From Actinomycetota bacterium (GTDB lineage: Bacteria; Actinomycetota; Actinomycetes; Nanopelagicales; Nanopelagicaceae), in the NCBI GenBank assembly GCA_947490845.1, contig CANLHI010000002.1:23958-87957 (forward strand): DNA of 64,000 nucleotides, read 5' to 3'. Of this stretch, positions 1-9,232 are shown piece by piece (positions within the stretch are counted from its first letter, which is position 1; the number at the start of each line of letters is the position of its first letter). The position numbers were made by a program, and so were the translations under genes. Below the pieces are notes generated by a model. That model ran no database searches and was not told the origin of the DNA. It worked only from the letters and a program-made list of their open reading frames with translations.

Positions 1-1748
1 CTGAAGTTGTAGAAGCCCGCAATATGCGCGCGCAATATTTAGATCGCATGGATATCGAACGCGAACGTGGCATCACCATTAAATCTCAAGCAGTTCGTCT
101 GCCATGGCGCAGCGGTATCGATAGCCAGGAATACATCCTTAATATGATCGACACACCTGGGCACGTTGACTTTACATACGAAGTATCGCGCTCGCTCGCT
201 GCTTGCGAAGGCGCAGTTCTTTTAGTTGATTGCGCACAAGGAATCGAAGCACAGACTCTTGCCAACCTTTATTTGGCGATGGAGAACAACCTAACAATCA
301 TTCCAGTGCTAAATAAAATTGATTTACCGAATGCCCAACCAGAAAAATTTGCTGCAGAGCTTGCTCGCTTAATTGGCTGCCAACCTGAAGATTGTTTGCG
401 TGTTTCAGGAAAGACTGGCGATGGCGTTGCCGAACTCCTCGATCAGATCGTTGCGCAGATTCCGGCACCAGTTGGCGATGCAAACGCACCTGCGCGCGCA
501 CTTATCTTTGACTCGGTCTATGACTCATATCGCGGCGTTGTTACCTATGTTCGTGTTATCGATGGTCGCATCAATCCGCGTGAGCAGATCCAAATGTTTT
601 CAACCGGCGTACGACATGAAGCCCTCGAAGTCGGCGTTATCTCACCAGAGCCAGTGCCAGGTAAAGGTTTAGGCGTGGGTGAAGTGGGTTATTTAATTAC
701 CGGCGTTAAAGATGTTCGCCAATCACGTGTTGGTGACACTGTTACTAATTATCAAAACCCAACTAAGACACCATTGGCTGGATATAAAGATCCCAAGCCA
801 ATGGTTTTCTCCGGGCTCTTCCCACTAGATGGTGCTGACTTTCCTTTACTGCGTGATGCTTTAGATAAGTTACAGCTCAATGATGCCGCCCTTGTCTATG
901 AACCAGAGAGTTCAGCGGCGCTGGGCTTTGGTTTCCGCTGTGGCTTCCTTGGTCTTTTGCATATGGAGATCGTGCGCGAGCGATTAGAACGCGAATCAGG
1001 AATCAGTCTTATCTCAACTGCGCCAAACGTTGTTTATCGCGTGATGTTAGAAGATGGCAAAGAATTTGTTGTTACCAACCCATCAGAATTTCCTGACGGC
1101 AAGATCAATTATGTGAAAGAGCCAATCGTTAAATCCACCATCCTGGCGCCATCTGACTACATCGGCACAATCATGGAACTCTGCCAAGATCGCCGCGGAA
1201 CTTTGCAAGGAATGGATTACATATCGGAGGATCGCGTAGAAATCCGCTACACCTTACCCCTTGCTGAAATTGTCTTTGATTTCTTTGATCAGCTAAAGAG
1301 CCGTACTAAAGGTTACGCCTCACTCGACTATGAAGAACTTGGTGATGAAGAAGGCAACCTTGTTAAGGTCGATATTTTGCTGCAAGGCGAAGCAGTCGAT
1401 GCCTTTAGTGCGATCGTTCACCGCGATAAGGCTTACTCATATGGCGTGATGATGACCGGTAAACTTCGCGAACTAATACCACGTCAACAGTTCGAAGTTC
1501 CTATTCAGGCAGCGGTTGGTTCGCGCATCATTGCTCGCGAAAGCATTCGTGCAATTCGTAAAGATGTTTTGGCTAAATGTTACGGTGGAGATATTTCACG
1601 TAAGCGCAAACTTCTGGAGAAGCAGAAAGAAGGAAAGAAGCGCATGAAGATGGTGGGACGCGTTGAAGTTCCACAAGAGGCTTTCGTTGCCGCCCTTGCC
1701 ACCGATGCTGATATCGAAAAGATTAAAGCCGCCCGTAAGCAAGACTGA
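1..1748 (+). CDS. lepA: Elongation factor 4 (LepA), 5' end cut by window edge
   Basis: Translational GTPase that binds the ribosome and promotes back-translocation, acting in the cytoplasm. The reading frame is open to the first base, so the track start at 24 is internal; the true N-terminus with the P-loop lies outside the window. Visible GTPase motifs are the switch-I block [13 protein letters not shown], the G3 box DTPGH and the G4 box NKID. The C-terminal LepA domain is intact (ends KIKAARKQD), with the family's basic segment [18 protein letters not shown]. hemW follows after 2 bases, so the two are probably co-transcribed; lepA-hemW is a common pairing. Confidence 0.97.
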   Translation, partial: EVVEARNMRAQYLDRMDIERERGITIKSQAVRLPWRSGIDSQEYILNMIDTPGHVDFTYEVSRSLAACEGAVLLVDCAQGIEAQTLANLYLAMENNLTIIPVLNKIDLPNAQPEKFAAELARLIGCQPEDCLRVSGKTGDGVAELLDQIVAQIPAPVGDANAPARALIFDSVYDSYRGVVTYVRVIDGRINPREQIQMFSTGVRHEALEVGVISPEPVPGKGLGVGEVGYLITGVKDVRQSRVGDTVTNYQNPTKTPLAGYKDPKPMVFSGLFPLDGADFPLLRDALDKLQLNDAALVYEPESSAALGFGFRCGFLGLLHMEIVRERLERESGISLISTAPNVVYRVMLEDGKEFVVTNPSEFPDGKINYVKEPIVKSTILAPSDYIGTIMELCQDRRGTLQGMDYISEDRVEIRYTLPLAEIVFDFFDQLKSRTKGYASLDYEELGDEEGNLVKVDILLQGEAVDAFSAIVHRDKAYSYGVMMTGKLRELIPRQQFEVPIQAAVGSRIIARESIRAIRKDVLAKCYGGDISRKRKLLEKQKEGKKRMKMVGRVEVPQEAFVAALATDADIEKIKAARKQD

Positions 1749-1750
1749 TC

Positions 1751-2869
1751 GTGCTCTCTTTCTACGTTCATATCCCGTACTGCATAAAGCGCTGCGGATA
1801 TTGTGACTTTAATACCTATACACCTAGCGAACTACAAGATGGTGCATCCCTTGAGATTGTCTCCAATGATTACATTGACGCCGTTCTGCTCGAATTAAAG
1901 TCGGCGCCGACTGATCCCGTGCCGACTATTTTCTTTGGGGGAGGTACGCCTTCACTATTGCCAGCCAATGACTTGGGACGAGTTATCACTGCGATCAAAG
2001 CGCGAAATACCGTTAGCGATGACTGCGAAATAACTTTAGAGGCCAATCCAGATTCTGTTACTGCTGAGAAATTACAAGGTTATATAGCAGCCGGATTTAA
2101 TCGAATTTCATTTGGTATGCAATCAGCGAAGCCACACGTCTTGGCAGTCCTTGATCGCACGCACAATCCCGATAACGTAAAACGCGCAGTTGATATGGCG
2201 CGCGCAGCCGGATTTGGCAGCATAAGTGTTGATTTGATTTATGGAACACCGGGTGAATCACTAGAAGATTGGCGCGCGACTGTAACGCAGGCGCTATCGC
2301 TAGATATCGATCACATCAGTGCTTACGCGCTAATCGTTGAAACTGGCACCAAACTTGCAGCGCAGATAAAACGCGGTGATTTAACTATGCCTAACGATGA
2401 CTTGATGGCAGATATGTATTTGCTAGTTGATCAGATGTGTAATGAGGCGGGTCTTGCTTGGTATGAGCTTTCAAATTGGTCAAAGCCCGGCCATGAGTGT
2501 CAACACAATATTGCTTATTGGAAAAGTGCGAATTGGTGGGGCTTAGGTCCCGGCGCGCATTCACATATAGATAAGAAGCGCTTCTGGAATGTTAAACATC
2601 CAACGGCGTATAAGCAGAAGTTATTTGCAAAGGAATCTCCGATTGCCGATTCAGAAGATTTAACTGATGAGCAGCTACGAGATGAATCAATCATGTTGGC
2701 AATTCGCATGCGCAGCGGACTTTCGTTAGATTTACTAAGTAGCGCAGCGCAAGAGCGAGTTATGCAATATCAAAGTAGTGGCCATTTAAATCAAATAGAT
2801 GGCAAGTTGCAGTTGACCGCCCAAGGACGAATGATCGCCGATCGTTTGGTCCGTGAGGCGCTGGGCTAA
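1751..2869 (+). CDS. hemW: Radical SAM heme chaperone HemW
   Basis: HemW (formerly called HemN-like or coproporphyrinogen oxidase-like) binds heme and an Fe4S4 cluster and is thought to deliver heme to target proteins. The radical-SAM motif CIKRCGYC (CxxxCxxC, Cys11/15/18) sits at the N-terminus, followed by the glycine-rich FFGGGTPSLL. The extra upstream cysteine typical of true HemN is absent, which favours HemW. The length of 372 residues fits. The start is GTG, two bases after the lepA stop. The C-terminal half carries the HemN_C-type region (GLGPGAHSH). Confidence 0.93.
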   Translation: MLSFYVHIPYCIKRCGYCDFNTYTPSELQDGASLEIVSNDYIDAVLLELKSAPTDPVPTIFFGGGTPSLLPANDLGRVITAIKARNTVSDDCEITLEANPDSVTAEKLQGYIAAGFNRISFGMQSAKPHVLAVLDRTHNPDNVKRAVDMARAAGFGSISVDLIYGTPGESLEDWRATVTQALSLDIDHISAYALIVETGTKLAAQIKRGDLTMPNDDLMADMYLLVDQMCNEAGLAWYELSNWSKPGHECQHNIAYWKSANWWGLGPGAHSHIDKKRFWNVKHPTAYKQKLFAKESPIADSEDLTDEQLRDESIMLAIRMRSGLSLDLLSSAAQERVMQYQSSGHLNQIDGKLQLTAQGRMIADRLVREALG

Positions 2870-2892
2870 GAGCCTTGTAGTACCTTTAGCCA

Positions 2893-3231
2893 ATGAGCAC
2901 TAGCGCAACTCTCATCCTGACATTTCTGGCAGTTATATTTGTTATCTCAGGCCTTTCCAAAGCCAGCGGTAATGAAAAAGGCTTGTCAGGCACGCGCGAC
3001 GTGAATGTGAAAGATGGAATCGCTCGTGTAATCGGTCTCTTTGAAGCCTTGCTTGCGCTGGGTCTAATCGTTGGCATCAAATGGAATGGATTGGCTTACT
3101 TCCCACTCTTGGGTCTCTGGTTCTTTATGGCTGGAGCAATCTACGTACATTTTAAAGCCAGCAAAGTCCGCACTGCGTTTCCGGCCTTTTTTCTGCTAAC
3201 TCTGATCTCAATTGCACTCGTACTGATTTAA
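2893..3231 (+). CDS. DoxX-like small membrane protein
   Basis: Protein of 112 residues with about four hydrophobic helices, matching the DoxX-like pattern: an N-terminal helix ending in SGLSKASG, then [13 protein letters not shown], then two closely spaced helices. The function of most DoxX-like proteins is unknown; some are linked to redox or sulfur metabolism. It lies between hemW and hrcA in the same orientation with short gaps, so it may be part of the same transcript. The assignment rests on the hydrophobic pattern and length only. Confidence 0.65.
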   Translation: MSTSATLILTFLAVIFVISGLSKASGNEKGLSGTRDVNVKDGIARVIGLFEALLALGLIVGIKWNGLAYFPLLGLWFFMAGAIYVHFKASKVRTAFPAFFLLTLISIALVLI

Positions 3232-3254
3232 AGAGAGATATAAAGAAGATAAAT

Positions 3255-3992
3255 ATGCATTCCCAACGCCGTCTAGAAATTTTGCGCGCTATCGTCGATG
3301 AGTACGTAGCCACGCAAGAACCTGTCGGCTCGAAATCTATTGCTGATAAATCAGCACTCGGTCTCTCACCTGCCACTATTCGTAATGAGATGGCCGTTTT
3401 GGAAGATGAAGGCCTAATCACACATCCGCACACCTCTGCTGGGCGCATCCCAACAGATCTGGGCTATCGCGTCTTCGTGGATAAATTGGCAACTGTTAAG
3501 CCTTTATCCTCTCCCGAACGTCGTGCCATTGAAACTTTTTTGGATGAGGCAAATAACTTAGAACAGTTGATGAAGAGATCTGCAAAGTTGTTAGCAGATT
3601 TGACTAAGCAGGTTGCAGTGATTACCTATCCAATGATTGGTGACGCACCTGGCAGCGAAAAGATGACGATTTCAGGCACAGCTAACTTGGCGCGTTCGGG
3701 TGAAGATTTAGGGACATCGCTATCACCAATTCTAGAAGCGCTGGAAGAGCAAGTTGTCCTACTGCGCTTATTGGGTGATGCCAATGAAACCGTGCAGGTT
3801 CGTATCGGCGGCGAACAGAATGAGACAAATTTACGTCAGACATCCCTTGTTACAGTTGGTTATGGCGCTGATAACTCAGCGATCGGAGCACTTGGGGTTT
3901 TGGGGCCAACCCGCATGGATTACGCCGGATCAATGGCGGCAGTTAGTGCAGTTGCTCGTTATGTCGGACGCTATATATCGGAGAGCAATTAA
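3255..3992 (+). CDS. hrcA: Heat-inducible transcription repressor HrcA, unusually short
   Basis: HrcA represses chaperone operons by binding the CIRCE element. The N-terminal winged-helix domain is clear (residues 1-75; [18 protein letters not shown] and HTSAGRIPT are family hallmarks), and so is the C-terminal end ([16 protein letters not shown]). The protein has only 245 residues against about 340 in typical homologues, so a large part of the central domain appears to be missing, with the frame intact. dnaJ follows after 3 bases, the usual hrcA-dnaJ order. I found no CIRCE sequence (TTAGCACTC-N9-GAGTGCTAA) upstream, so autoregulation is not supported here. Confidence 0.93.
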   Translation: MHSQRRLEILRAIVDEYVATQEPVGSKSIADKSALGLSPATIRNEMAVLEDEGLITHPHTSAGRIPTDLGYRVFVDKLATVKPLSSPERRAIETFLDEANNLEQLMKRSAKLLADLTKQVAVITYPMIGDAPGSEKMTISGTANLARSGEDLGTSLSPILEALEEQVVLLRLLGDANETVQVRIGGEQNETNLRQTSLVTVGYGADNSAIGALGVLGPTRMDYAGSMAAVSAVARYVGRYISESN

Positions 3993-3995
3993 TTT

Positions 3996-5096
3996 ATGTC
4001 AGATCATTACCAAAGCTTGGGCGTTGATCGCGGTGCTAGCGCCGATGAGATAAAGAAGGCATATCGCAAGATTGCCCGCGAACTTCACCCCGATGTGAAT
4101 CCAGATCCTGCGGTGCAAGATAAATTTAAAGAAGTTACTGCCGCCTATGAAGTATTAAGTGATCCACAAAAACGCCAGTCATATGACATGGGTGGTTCTG
4201 GCTTCGGCGGAGGATTCGGCGGCGGTGGATTTAGCGACATCATGGACGCCTTCTTTGGGGGCGGACAAAATCGCGGACCACGTCCACGTATGCGCCAAGG
4301 ACAAGATGCTTTGATTCGCGTTGAAGTTGATTTAAATGAAGCGTGCTTTGGAGCAGAAAGAGAAATCTCTGTTGAAAATGCGGTGGCTTGTACTAAATGT
4401 AAAGGTCAAGGATCTGCTGACTCAGCGGAGCCTTCGATGTGCCAAGTCTGTAAAGGGCGCGGTGAAACTCAGCAAGTGCAGCGCTCATTCCTTGGTCAAG
4501 TAATGACTTCACGTCCTTGCGGTTCTTGTCAGGGTTACGGCAGCATCATACAAAATCCTTGTCGCGAATGCGCCGGCGATGGACGAGTACGTGCGCGTCA
4601 AAATATAAGTGTGAAAATTCCAGCAGGTGTTGAAACCGGCAACCGCATTCAACTTTCTGGTCGAGGTGAAGTCGGATCAGGTGGTGGCCCGGCGGGAGAT
4701 CTCTATGTTGAAATCGTTGAATCACAACACCCATTCTTAATTCGCGATAACCATAACCTGCACGTTGCTATTGAAGTTTCATTTGCAGCAGCCTCACTTG
4801 GCACCAAAGTCATGGTCGAATGCTTAGATGGTCCAATCGAAGTCGAAGTTCGTGCTGGAACACAAAGTGGTGCCACCATTCCGGTTCGCGGAAAAGGAAT
4901 GACGCGGCTGCGTGCTGCAACACGTGGAGATTTAATTGTGCATGTTGAAGTGCAGACACCACATAAATTGAGCAGGGATCAAGAAGAGATGCTCCGTAAA
5001 TTTGCTTCAGCTCGCGGTGAAAAGCCAGGAGATGTAAAGATCAAGGGGCTTGAGCAAGGATTCTTTAGCAAGTTCAGAGATGCCTTCGGACGCTAA
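3996..5096 (+). CDS. dnaJ: Chaperone protein DnaJ (DnaJ2-type of the hrcA operon)
   Basis: Hsp40 co-chaperone that stimulates DnaK ATPase activity. The J-domain has HPD at residues 31-33, followed by a Gly/Phe-rich stretch (about 65-90) and four CxxCxGxG zinc repeats (CTKCKGQG, CQVCKGRG, CGSCQGYG, CRECAGDG). Then come the two C-terminal substrate-binding domains. At 366 residues it is full length. The stop overlaps the rsmE start by one base (TAATG), indicating translational coupling. As the hrcA partner it is likely the second actinobacterial DnaJ, not the copy in the dnaK-grpE operon. Confidence 0.96.
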   Translation: MSDHYQSLGVDRGASADEIKKAYRKIARELHPDVNPDPAVQDKFKEVTAAYEVLSDPQKRQSYDMGGSGFGGGFGGGGFSDIMDAFFGGGQNRGPRPRMRQGQDALIRVEVDLNEACFGAEREISVENAVACTKCKGQGSADSAEPSMCQVCKGRGETQQVQRSFLGQVMTSRPCGSCQGYGSIIQNPCRECAGDGRVRARQNISVKIPAGVETGNRIQLSGRGEVGSGGGPAGDLYVEIVESQHPFLIRDNHNLHVAIEVSFAAASLGTKVMVECLDGPIEVEVRAGTQSGATIPVRGKGMTRLRAATRGDLIVHVEVQTPHKLSRDQEEMLRKFASARGEKPGDVKIKGLEQGFFSKFRDAFGR

Positions 5097-5815
5097 TGCT
5101 GACTCTCTTCTTTGTTAACGATCTTCCTAAAGTTGTTGGTAGTGGTTATGAATTTGGTGGAGAAGAAGCGGGCCATGCCATCCGCGTGCTGCGCACTCAA
5201 GTGGGAGATAGCTTGGCGCTCTCAGATGGGCAAGGCGCTTGGTCAATCGTGCAAGTAAAAGCAGTTGCTAAGAAGTCAATGACAGTTGAAGTAATGCAGT
5301 CGGGTTTTGAAGAGGCGCTGCCTGTTGAATTCACCGTTGCACAAGCGTTGACTAAAGGCGATCGCATCAAAGAGTCAATTGAGTTAAATACTGCAGGTGG
5401 CGCGGATGTAATTTTATTGTGGGCGGCAACCCGTTCGATCGGAAAATCGACTCCAGATCTCATGCAGAAATTAGGCACAACTGCGCGTGAGGCCAGCAAA
5501 CAGAGCAGACGCAATCGCATTCCATTTGTGATGGGGGTGCTGGATGCTAAGAAGATTGCGGCAGAGATTCCAAATTACGATTTGGCAATTGTTTTTCACG
5601 AAAGTGCGCAACTTAAGTTAACTGAAGTTGTAAAGCCTGGTATTAAGAAAGTCTTAGCGATTATTGGCCCCGAAGGTGGAATCACTGATGAAGAGTTAGC
5701 GATCTTCATAGCTGCTGGCGCTCAAGTTGCTTTGCTGGGCCGTCCAATTTTCCGTTCCGCACATGCGGGTATGGCGGCGCTTTCTGGCCTAAACGCGGCT
5801 TTAAATATCTGGTAA
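5096..5815 (+). CDS. rsmE: 16S rRNA m3U1498 methyltransferase RsmE
   Basis: SPOUT-class enzyme that methylates N3 of U1498 in 16S rRNA using S-adenosylmethionine. It has the N-terminal PUA-like domain (GHAIRVLRTQVGD) and the C-terminal knotted SAM-binding motifs IIGPEGGITDEE and LGRPIFRSAHAG, both diagnostic. The length of 239 residues is normal. It is translationally coupled to dnaJ by a 1-base overlap. hrcA-dnaJ-rsmE is a conserved actinobacterial and Firmicute order. Confidence 0.95.
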   Translation: MLTLFFVNDLPKVVGSGYEFGGEEAGHAIRVLRTQVGDSLALSDGQGAWSIVQVKAVAKKSMTVEVMQSGFEEALPVEFTVAQALTKGDRIKESIELNTAGGADVILLWAATRSIGKSTPDLMQKLGTTAREASKQSRRNRIPFVMGVLDAKKIAAEIPNYDLAIVFHESAQLKLTEVVKPGIKKVLAIIGPEGGITDEELAIFIAAGAQVALLGRPIFRSAHAGMAALSGLNAALNIW

Positions 5816-5830
5816 AGGTATAGTCAACTT

Positions 5831-6178
5831 ATGGCGCTGGATCCTGATTGCATCTTCTGTAAGATCATTGAAGGTCAGATTCCTGCCGATATAGTTTTTC
5901 GAAACGAAAACGTGGTTGCATTTAGCGATTTAAATCCGCAGGCACCGACCCACGTCTTAATAATTCCGACTCTGCATACCGAAAATGCGGCATCCCTTGC
6001 AAAGATCTCTGCAACGATCACGGCAGCGCTATTTACCGCCGCTAGCGAGATTGCAGCCGAACGAGGTTTAACTGGCTATCGAACCGTCTTTAATACTGGC
6101 GCCGACGCCGGTCAGAGCGTTTTTCACGCTCACTTGCATCTGCTTGGTGGGCGTGGGCTCGCATGGCCACCCGGTTAA
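5831..6178 (+). CDS. HIT family nucleotide-binding protein (HinT-like)
   Basis: Small purine-nucleotide phosphoramidase/hydrolase of the histidine triad superfamily. It contains the N-terminal CIFCKIIEGQIPA block and the catalytic triad HAHLH (His99/101/103) near the C-terminus. At 115 residues it matches HinT. It begins 15 bases after rsmE, and its 3' end lies just upstream of the preferred phoH start. The natural substrate is unknown. Confidence 0.93.
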   Translation: MALDPDCIFCKIIEGQIPADIVFRNENVVAFSDLNPQAPTHVLIIPTLHTENAASLAKISATITAALFTAASEIAAERGLTGYRTVFNTGADAGQSVFHAHLHLLGGRGLAWPPG

Positions 6179-6197
6179 AAGTAGTATCACGGACTAT

Positions 6198-7181
6198 ATG
6201 GAACGAACTCTGATCACCGTCCCACCTGCGATCTCGATGGTTTCACTCATCGGCGCCAATGATGCCAACTTACGAGCTATCGAAGCAGCCTTCCCGAGCG
6301 TGAATATCACCGTTCGCGGAAACGAAATAACTTTGCGTGGTCCGCATATTGATTGCATCGTGCTGGAAAAATTGTTTGCTGAAATGATGGTTGTGATTCG
6401 TTCCGGTCAGGCGCTGACCGTTGATGCGGTCAAGCGCAGCATCGTAATGTTGGGACAAGAGCCCGCTGAAAGTCCAGCAGAAGTTCTTTCTCTAAATATA
6501 GTTTCTAATCGCGGACGCACGATCCGACCAAAGACAGCCAATCAGAAGAAGTATGTTGATGCGATCGATGAAAACACCATCACATTTGGAATTGGCCCGG
6601 CAGGAACAGGAAAGACATACCTTGCAATGGCTAAGGCCGTTGCTGCGCTGCAAGCAAAGAAAGTAAATCGCATAATTTTGACTCGCCCGGCCGTTGAAGC
6701 AGGGGAGAAGTTAGGCTTCTTGCCTGGCACCTTAAGTGAAAAGATTGATCCATTTCTTCGCCCGCTCTTTGATGCCTTGCATGACATGATCGACGTAGAT
6801 TCGATTCCACGTTTAATGCAGACCGGTGTGATTGAGGTTGCCCCGCTTGCATACATGCGCGGTCGTACCTTGAATGATTCATTTATTATCTTGGATGAGG
6901 CGCAGAACACGACACCTGAGCAGATGAAGATGTTCTTAACTCGCTTAGGTTTTGGTTCAAAAATGGTAATCACCGGCGATGTCACTCAAGTCGATCTTCC
7001 AAACGGAGTCCGCTCAGGGCTACGTATCATCACCGACATTTTGCAAGATGTCGAAGATATTTCCTTTATGGAGCTAACAGCCGAAGATGTGGTTCGCCAT
7101 CGTTTAATTGGGGATATCGTCAAGGCATATGAAAAATATGACGAGGTAAAATCAGCTCCTCGCAACTTGCGCAACCAATAA
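6198..7181 (+). CDS. phoH: PhoH-like ATPase
   Basis: Cytoplasmic P-loop ATPase/putative RNA helicase of the PhoH (YbeZ) family, functionally tied to YbeY in rRNA maturation. Walker A is GPAGTGKTYLA and Walker B is SFIILDEAQN; an N-terminal KH-like stretch precedes them. I prefer the ATG at 6198 (327 residues) over the track's TTG at 6144, which would overlap the HIT gene by 35 bases and add a non-family sequence. ybeY follows after 11 bases, the standard phoH-ybeY pair. Confidence 0.94.
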   Translation: MERTLITVPPAISMVSLIGANDANLRAIEAAFPSVNITVRGNEITLRGPHIDCIVLEKLFAEMMVVIRSGQALTVDAVKRSIVMLGQEPAESPAEVLSLNIVSNRGRTIRPKTANQKKYVDAIDENTITFGIGPAGTGKTYLAMAKAVAALQAKKVNRIILTRPAVEAGEKLGFLPGTLSEKIDPFLRPLFDALHDMIDVDSIPRLMQTGVIEVAPLAYMRGRTLNDSFIILDEAQNTTPEQMKMFLTRLGFGSKMVITGDVTQVDLPNGVRSGLRIITDILQDVEDISFMELTAEDVVRHRLIGDIVKAYEKYDEVKSAPRNLRNQ

Positions 7182-7192
7182 ATACAACAATT

Positions 7193-7630
7193 ATGACAAT
7201 AGAAATTACCAATAAATCTGGCGAACTTGTGCCCACTGAAAACGTGCGCACCCTTTTGCAAAATTCTTTAGTTGAGTTAAAGCTAAACCCCGAATGTGAA
7301 GTAAATCTGGTCTTTGTCGATGTCACCGAAATGACTGAACTGCATATTAAATGGATGGATGAGGGTGGACCAACCGACGTTCTCTCATTCCCGATGGATA
7401 TTCCAGTAGATAGCAATGAATCGGTAACTCTTGGCGACATCGTCATTTCACCAGTTGTTGCAGCAGAGCAAGCAGCGGCGGCTGGCCACAGCGCCGAACA
7501 CGAGATCTATATTTTGGCCGCGCACGGTCTTCTTCATATCTTGGGATATGACCATGCAGATAAGGCTGATGAGAAAGTAATGTTTGCACTGCAAGAAGAT
7601 CTAGTTAAGAAATATGAGGCTTTGGCTTGA
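7193..7630 (+). CDS. ybeY: Endoribonuclease YbeY
   Basis: Zinc-dependent single-strand RNase needed for 16S rRNA 3'-end maturation and ribosome quality control. The metal motif HGLLHILGYDH gives His111, His115 and His121, the UPF0054 signature, and PTDVLSFPMD is the other conserved block. 145 residues. The stop overlaps the TTG start of the next gene by 4 bases (TTGA), so the two are coupled. Confidence 0.95.
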   Translation: MTIEITNKSGELVPTENVRTLLQNSLVELKLNPECEVNLVFVDVTEMTELHIKWMDEGGPTDVLSFPMDIPVDSNESVTLGDIVISPVVAAEQAAAAGHSAEHEIYILAAHGLLHILGYDHADKADEKVMFALQEDLVKKYEALA

Positions 7631-8907
7631 ATACCTTTAATATCAGCGCGATTATCGTTTTGATTGCCTTTGCTGGTTTCTTAGCTGCCTCTGAATCAGC
7701 GCTCACCTCAATTTCGCGCATATTAATCGAAGAACTTGAATCCAAACGCGGCGGACATTTGCTCAAGAAATATTCTAAGCAACCTTCGCGCTATTTAAAT
7801 GTTCTTCTCTTAGTACGCAAGATCTGCGAATTCACGGCAGCAGCCCTTCTGGCAGTTGCTTTGTTGCGTCAGTATTCATCTGCGCAGGCGATGGCGATGA
7901 CGGTTGCGATCATGGTTGTGCTCTCCTACGTTGTCGTCGGCGTTGGCCCTCGCACCTTGGGACGCCAGCAACCGCACAAATGGGCGCGCGCCGGTATTTC
8001 AGTTGCCTATTTCCTAGCATTTATCTTGGGACCAGTTACAAATCTTTTGATTGCAATCGGTAATGCGATTACCCCGGGTAAGGGTTTTCGTAGTGGTCCA
8101 TTTACCAATGAAGCCGAACTTCGCGACCTGGTTGATCAAGCGCACGAGCGCGGCTTAGTGGAATCTGATGAACACGAAATGATTCACTCGGTATTTGAAC
8201 TCGGCGATACCTTGGTTCGCGAACTCGCCGTGCACCGCACAGATATGGTTTGGATTGAACGCGATAAGAGTTTGCGCCAAGCGCTCTCACTTGCCCTGCG
8301 CTCTGGTTATTCCAGAATTCCAGTGGTCGGTGAAAACCTAGATAACATCATTGGCATCGCATACGTTAAAGATTTAGCAAAGCGTGCCCTTGATCACCAC
8401 GAGGCTGAAGTAAGTGAAAAAGTTGAGCAACACATGCGCCCGGCCGTCTTTGTGCCAGAGATAAAGATTGCGGCAGAGCTATTAAAGGAGATGCAGCGCG
8501 ATCAAATCCACTTAGCGATTGTGGTTGACGAATATGGTGGCACCGCGGGCATCATCACGATTGAAGATATTATCGAAGAAATTGTCGGTGAAATTGCGGA
8601 TGAGTTCGATGATGGAATCGAAGCATTTATCTGGATTACCGAAGATAAGGCACGTGCGAAAGCGACCTTACATATTGAAGATTTGGCTGATGAGTTAAAA
8701 GTTGATATCGATAAGGCAGATTTTGAAGATGTCGACTCTATCGGCGGCTTGATGGCACAGAAGCTAGGACGTGTTCCAATTGCAGGAAGCACTATTTCGA
8801 TTGCAGGATGGACTATTACTTCAGAGCGCCCGGTCGGTCGACGTCGTAAAATAAGTAGCGTAATCATTGAGCGAATTAAAGATGTGGCGCCGGAGGATCA
8901 TGAGTAA
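7627..8907 (+). CDS. CNNM/CorC-type CBS-domain membrane protein
   Basis: Integral membrane protein of the DUF21-CBS-CBS-CorC_HlyC architecture ('hemolysin-like', in the magnesium/cobalt efflux group). Residues about 1-150 hold the DUF21 transmembrane domain (FLAASESALTSISRILIEEL), 200-320 a CBS pair (YSRIPVVGENLDNIIGIAYV; IVVDEYGGTAGIITIEDIIE) and the last 90 the CorC_HlyC domain (VDSIGGLMAQKLGRVP). The start is TTG within the ybeY stop. In actinobacteria this gene usually sits between ybeY and a cytidine-deaminase-like gene plus era. The transported ion is not established. Confidence 0.9.
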   Translation: MNTFNISAIIVLIAFAGFLAASESALTSISRILIEELESKRGGHLLKKYSKQPSRYLNVLLLVRKICEFTAAALLAVALLRQYSSAQAMAMTVAIMVVLSYVVVGVGPRTLGRQQPHKWARAGISVAYFLAFILGPVTNLLIAIGNAITPGKGFRSGPFTNEAELRDLVDQAHERGLVESDEHEMIHSVFELGDTLVRELAVHRTDMVWIERDKSLRQALSLALRSGYSRIPVVGENLDNIIGIAYVKDLAKRALDHHEAEVSEKVEQHMRPAVFVPEIKIAAELLKEMQRDQIHLAIVVDEYGGTAGIITIEDIIEEIVGEIADEFDDGIEAFIWITEDKARAKATLHIEDLADELKVDIDKADFEDVDSIGGLMAQKLGRVPIAGSTISIAGWTITSERPVGRRRKISSVIIERIKDVAPEDHE

Positions 8908-9223
8908 TTCATTTAGCAATGCTGAAGATTCTAAGTTGGCAACTCTTGCTAATTCCACTTTGGTGCGCACTGGGGCTAAGCAAGCAGCAGCGTTACGCGA
9001 TTCAACTGGACGTACCTATGTCGCAATAAATATCGCGACTGCATCACTTTCACTTGATGCAGTGCAAGCAGTTTTCACAGTCGCAGCAGCTTCACAAATA
9101 TCTGGAATTGAATCTGTTGTATTCGTGGGGGAGTCCGCCGCAGAAACGGCTGTTATTACTGAAAATTCACCGCAAGCGACAATCTTTTTCATCGATGCTA
9201 GCGGGAGCGTAACTAGGGCATAA
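8900..9223 (+). CDS. Cytidine-deaminase-like protein lacking catalytic residues
   Basis: Protein of 107 residues in the slot occupied by the 'cytidine deaminase-like' gene of actinobacteria (the Rv2365c position in Mycobacterium). I chose the ATG at 8900, which follows a GGAGG 3-8 bases upstream and overlaps the preceding stop, over the track start at 8867. The fold-like pattern (AALRDSTGRTYVAINIATAS; VFTVAAASQISGIESVVFVG) resembles the CDA scaffold. However, the protein contains no His and no Cys, so the zinc motif (HAE, PCxxC) is absent and it cannot be an active zinc deaminase. Its role is unknown. Confidence 0.7.
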   Translation: MSNSFSNAEDSKLATLANSTLVRTGAKQAAALRDSTGRTYVAINIATASLSLDAVQAVFTVAAASQISGIESVVFVGESAAETAVITENSPQATIFFIDASGSVTRA

Positions 9224-9232
9224 GATAGCCCA

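Noticed and set aside
3180-3254. CIRCE operator upstream of hrcA
   Set aside because: Only a GCACTC half-match near 3215; the paired GAGTGC at the correct spacing is absent.
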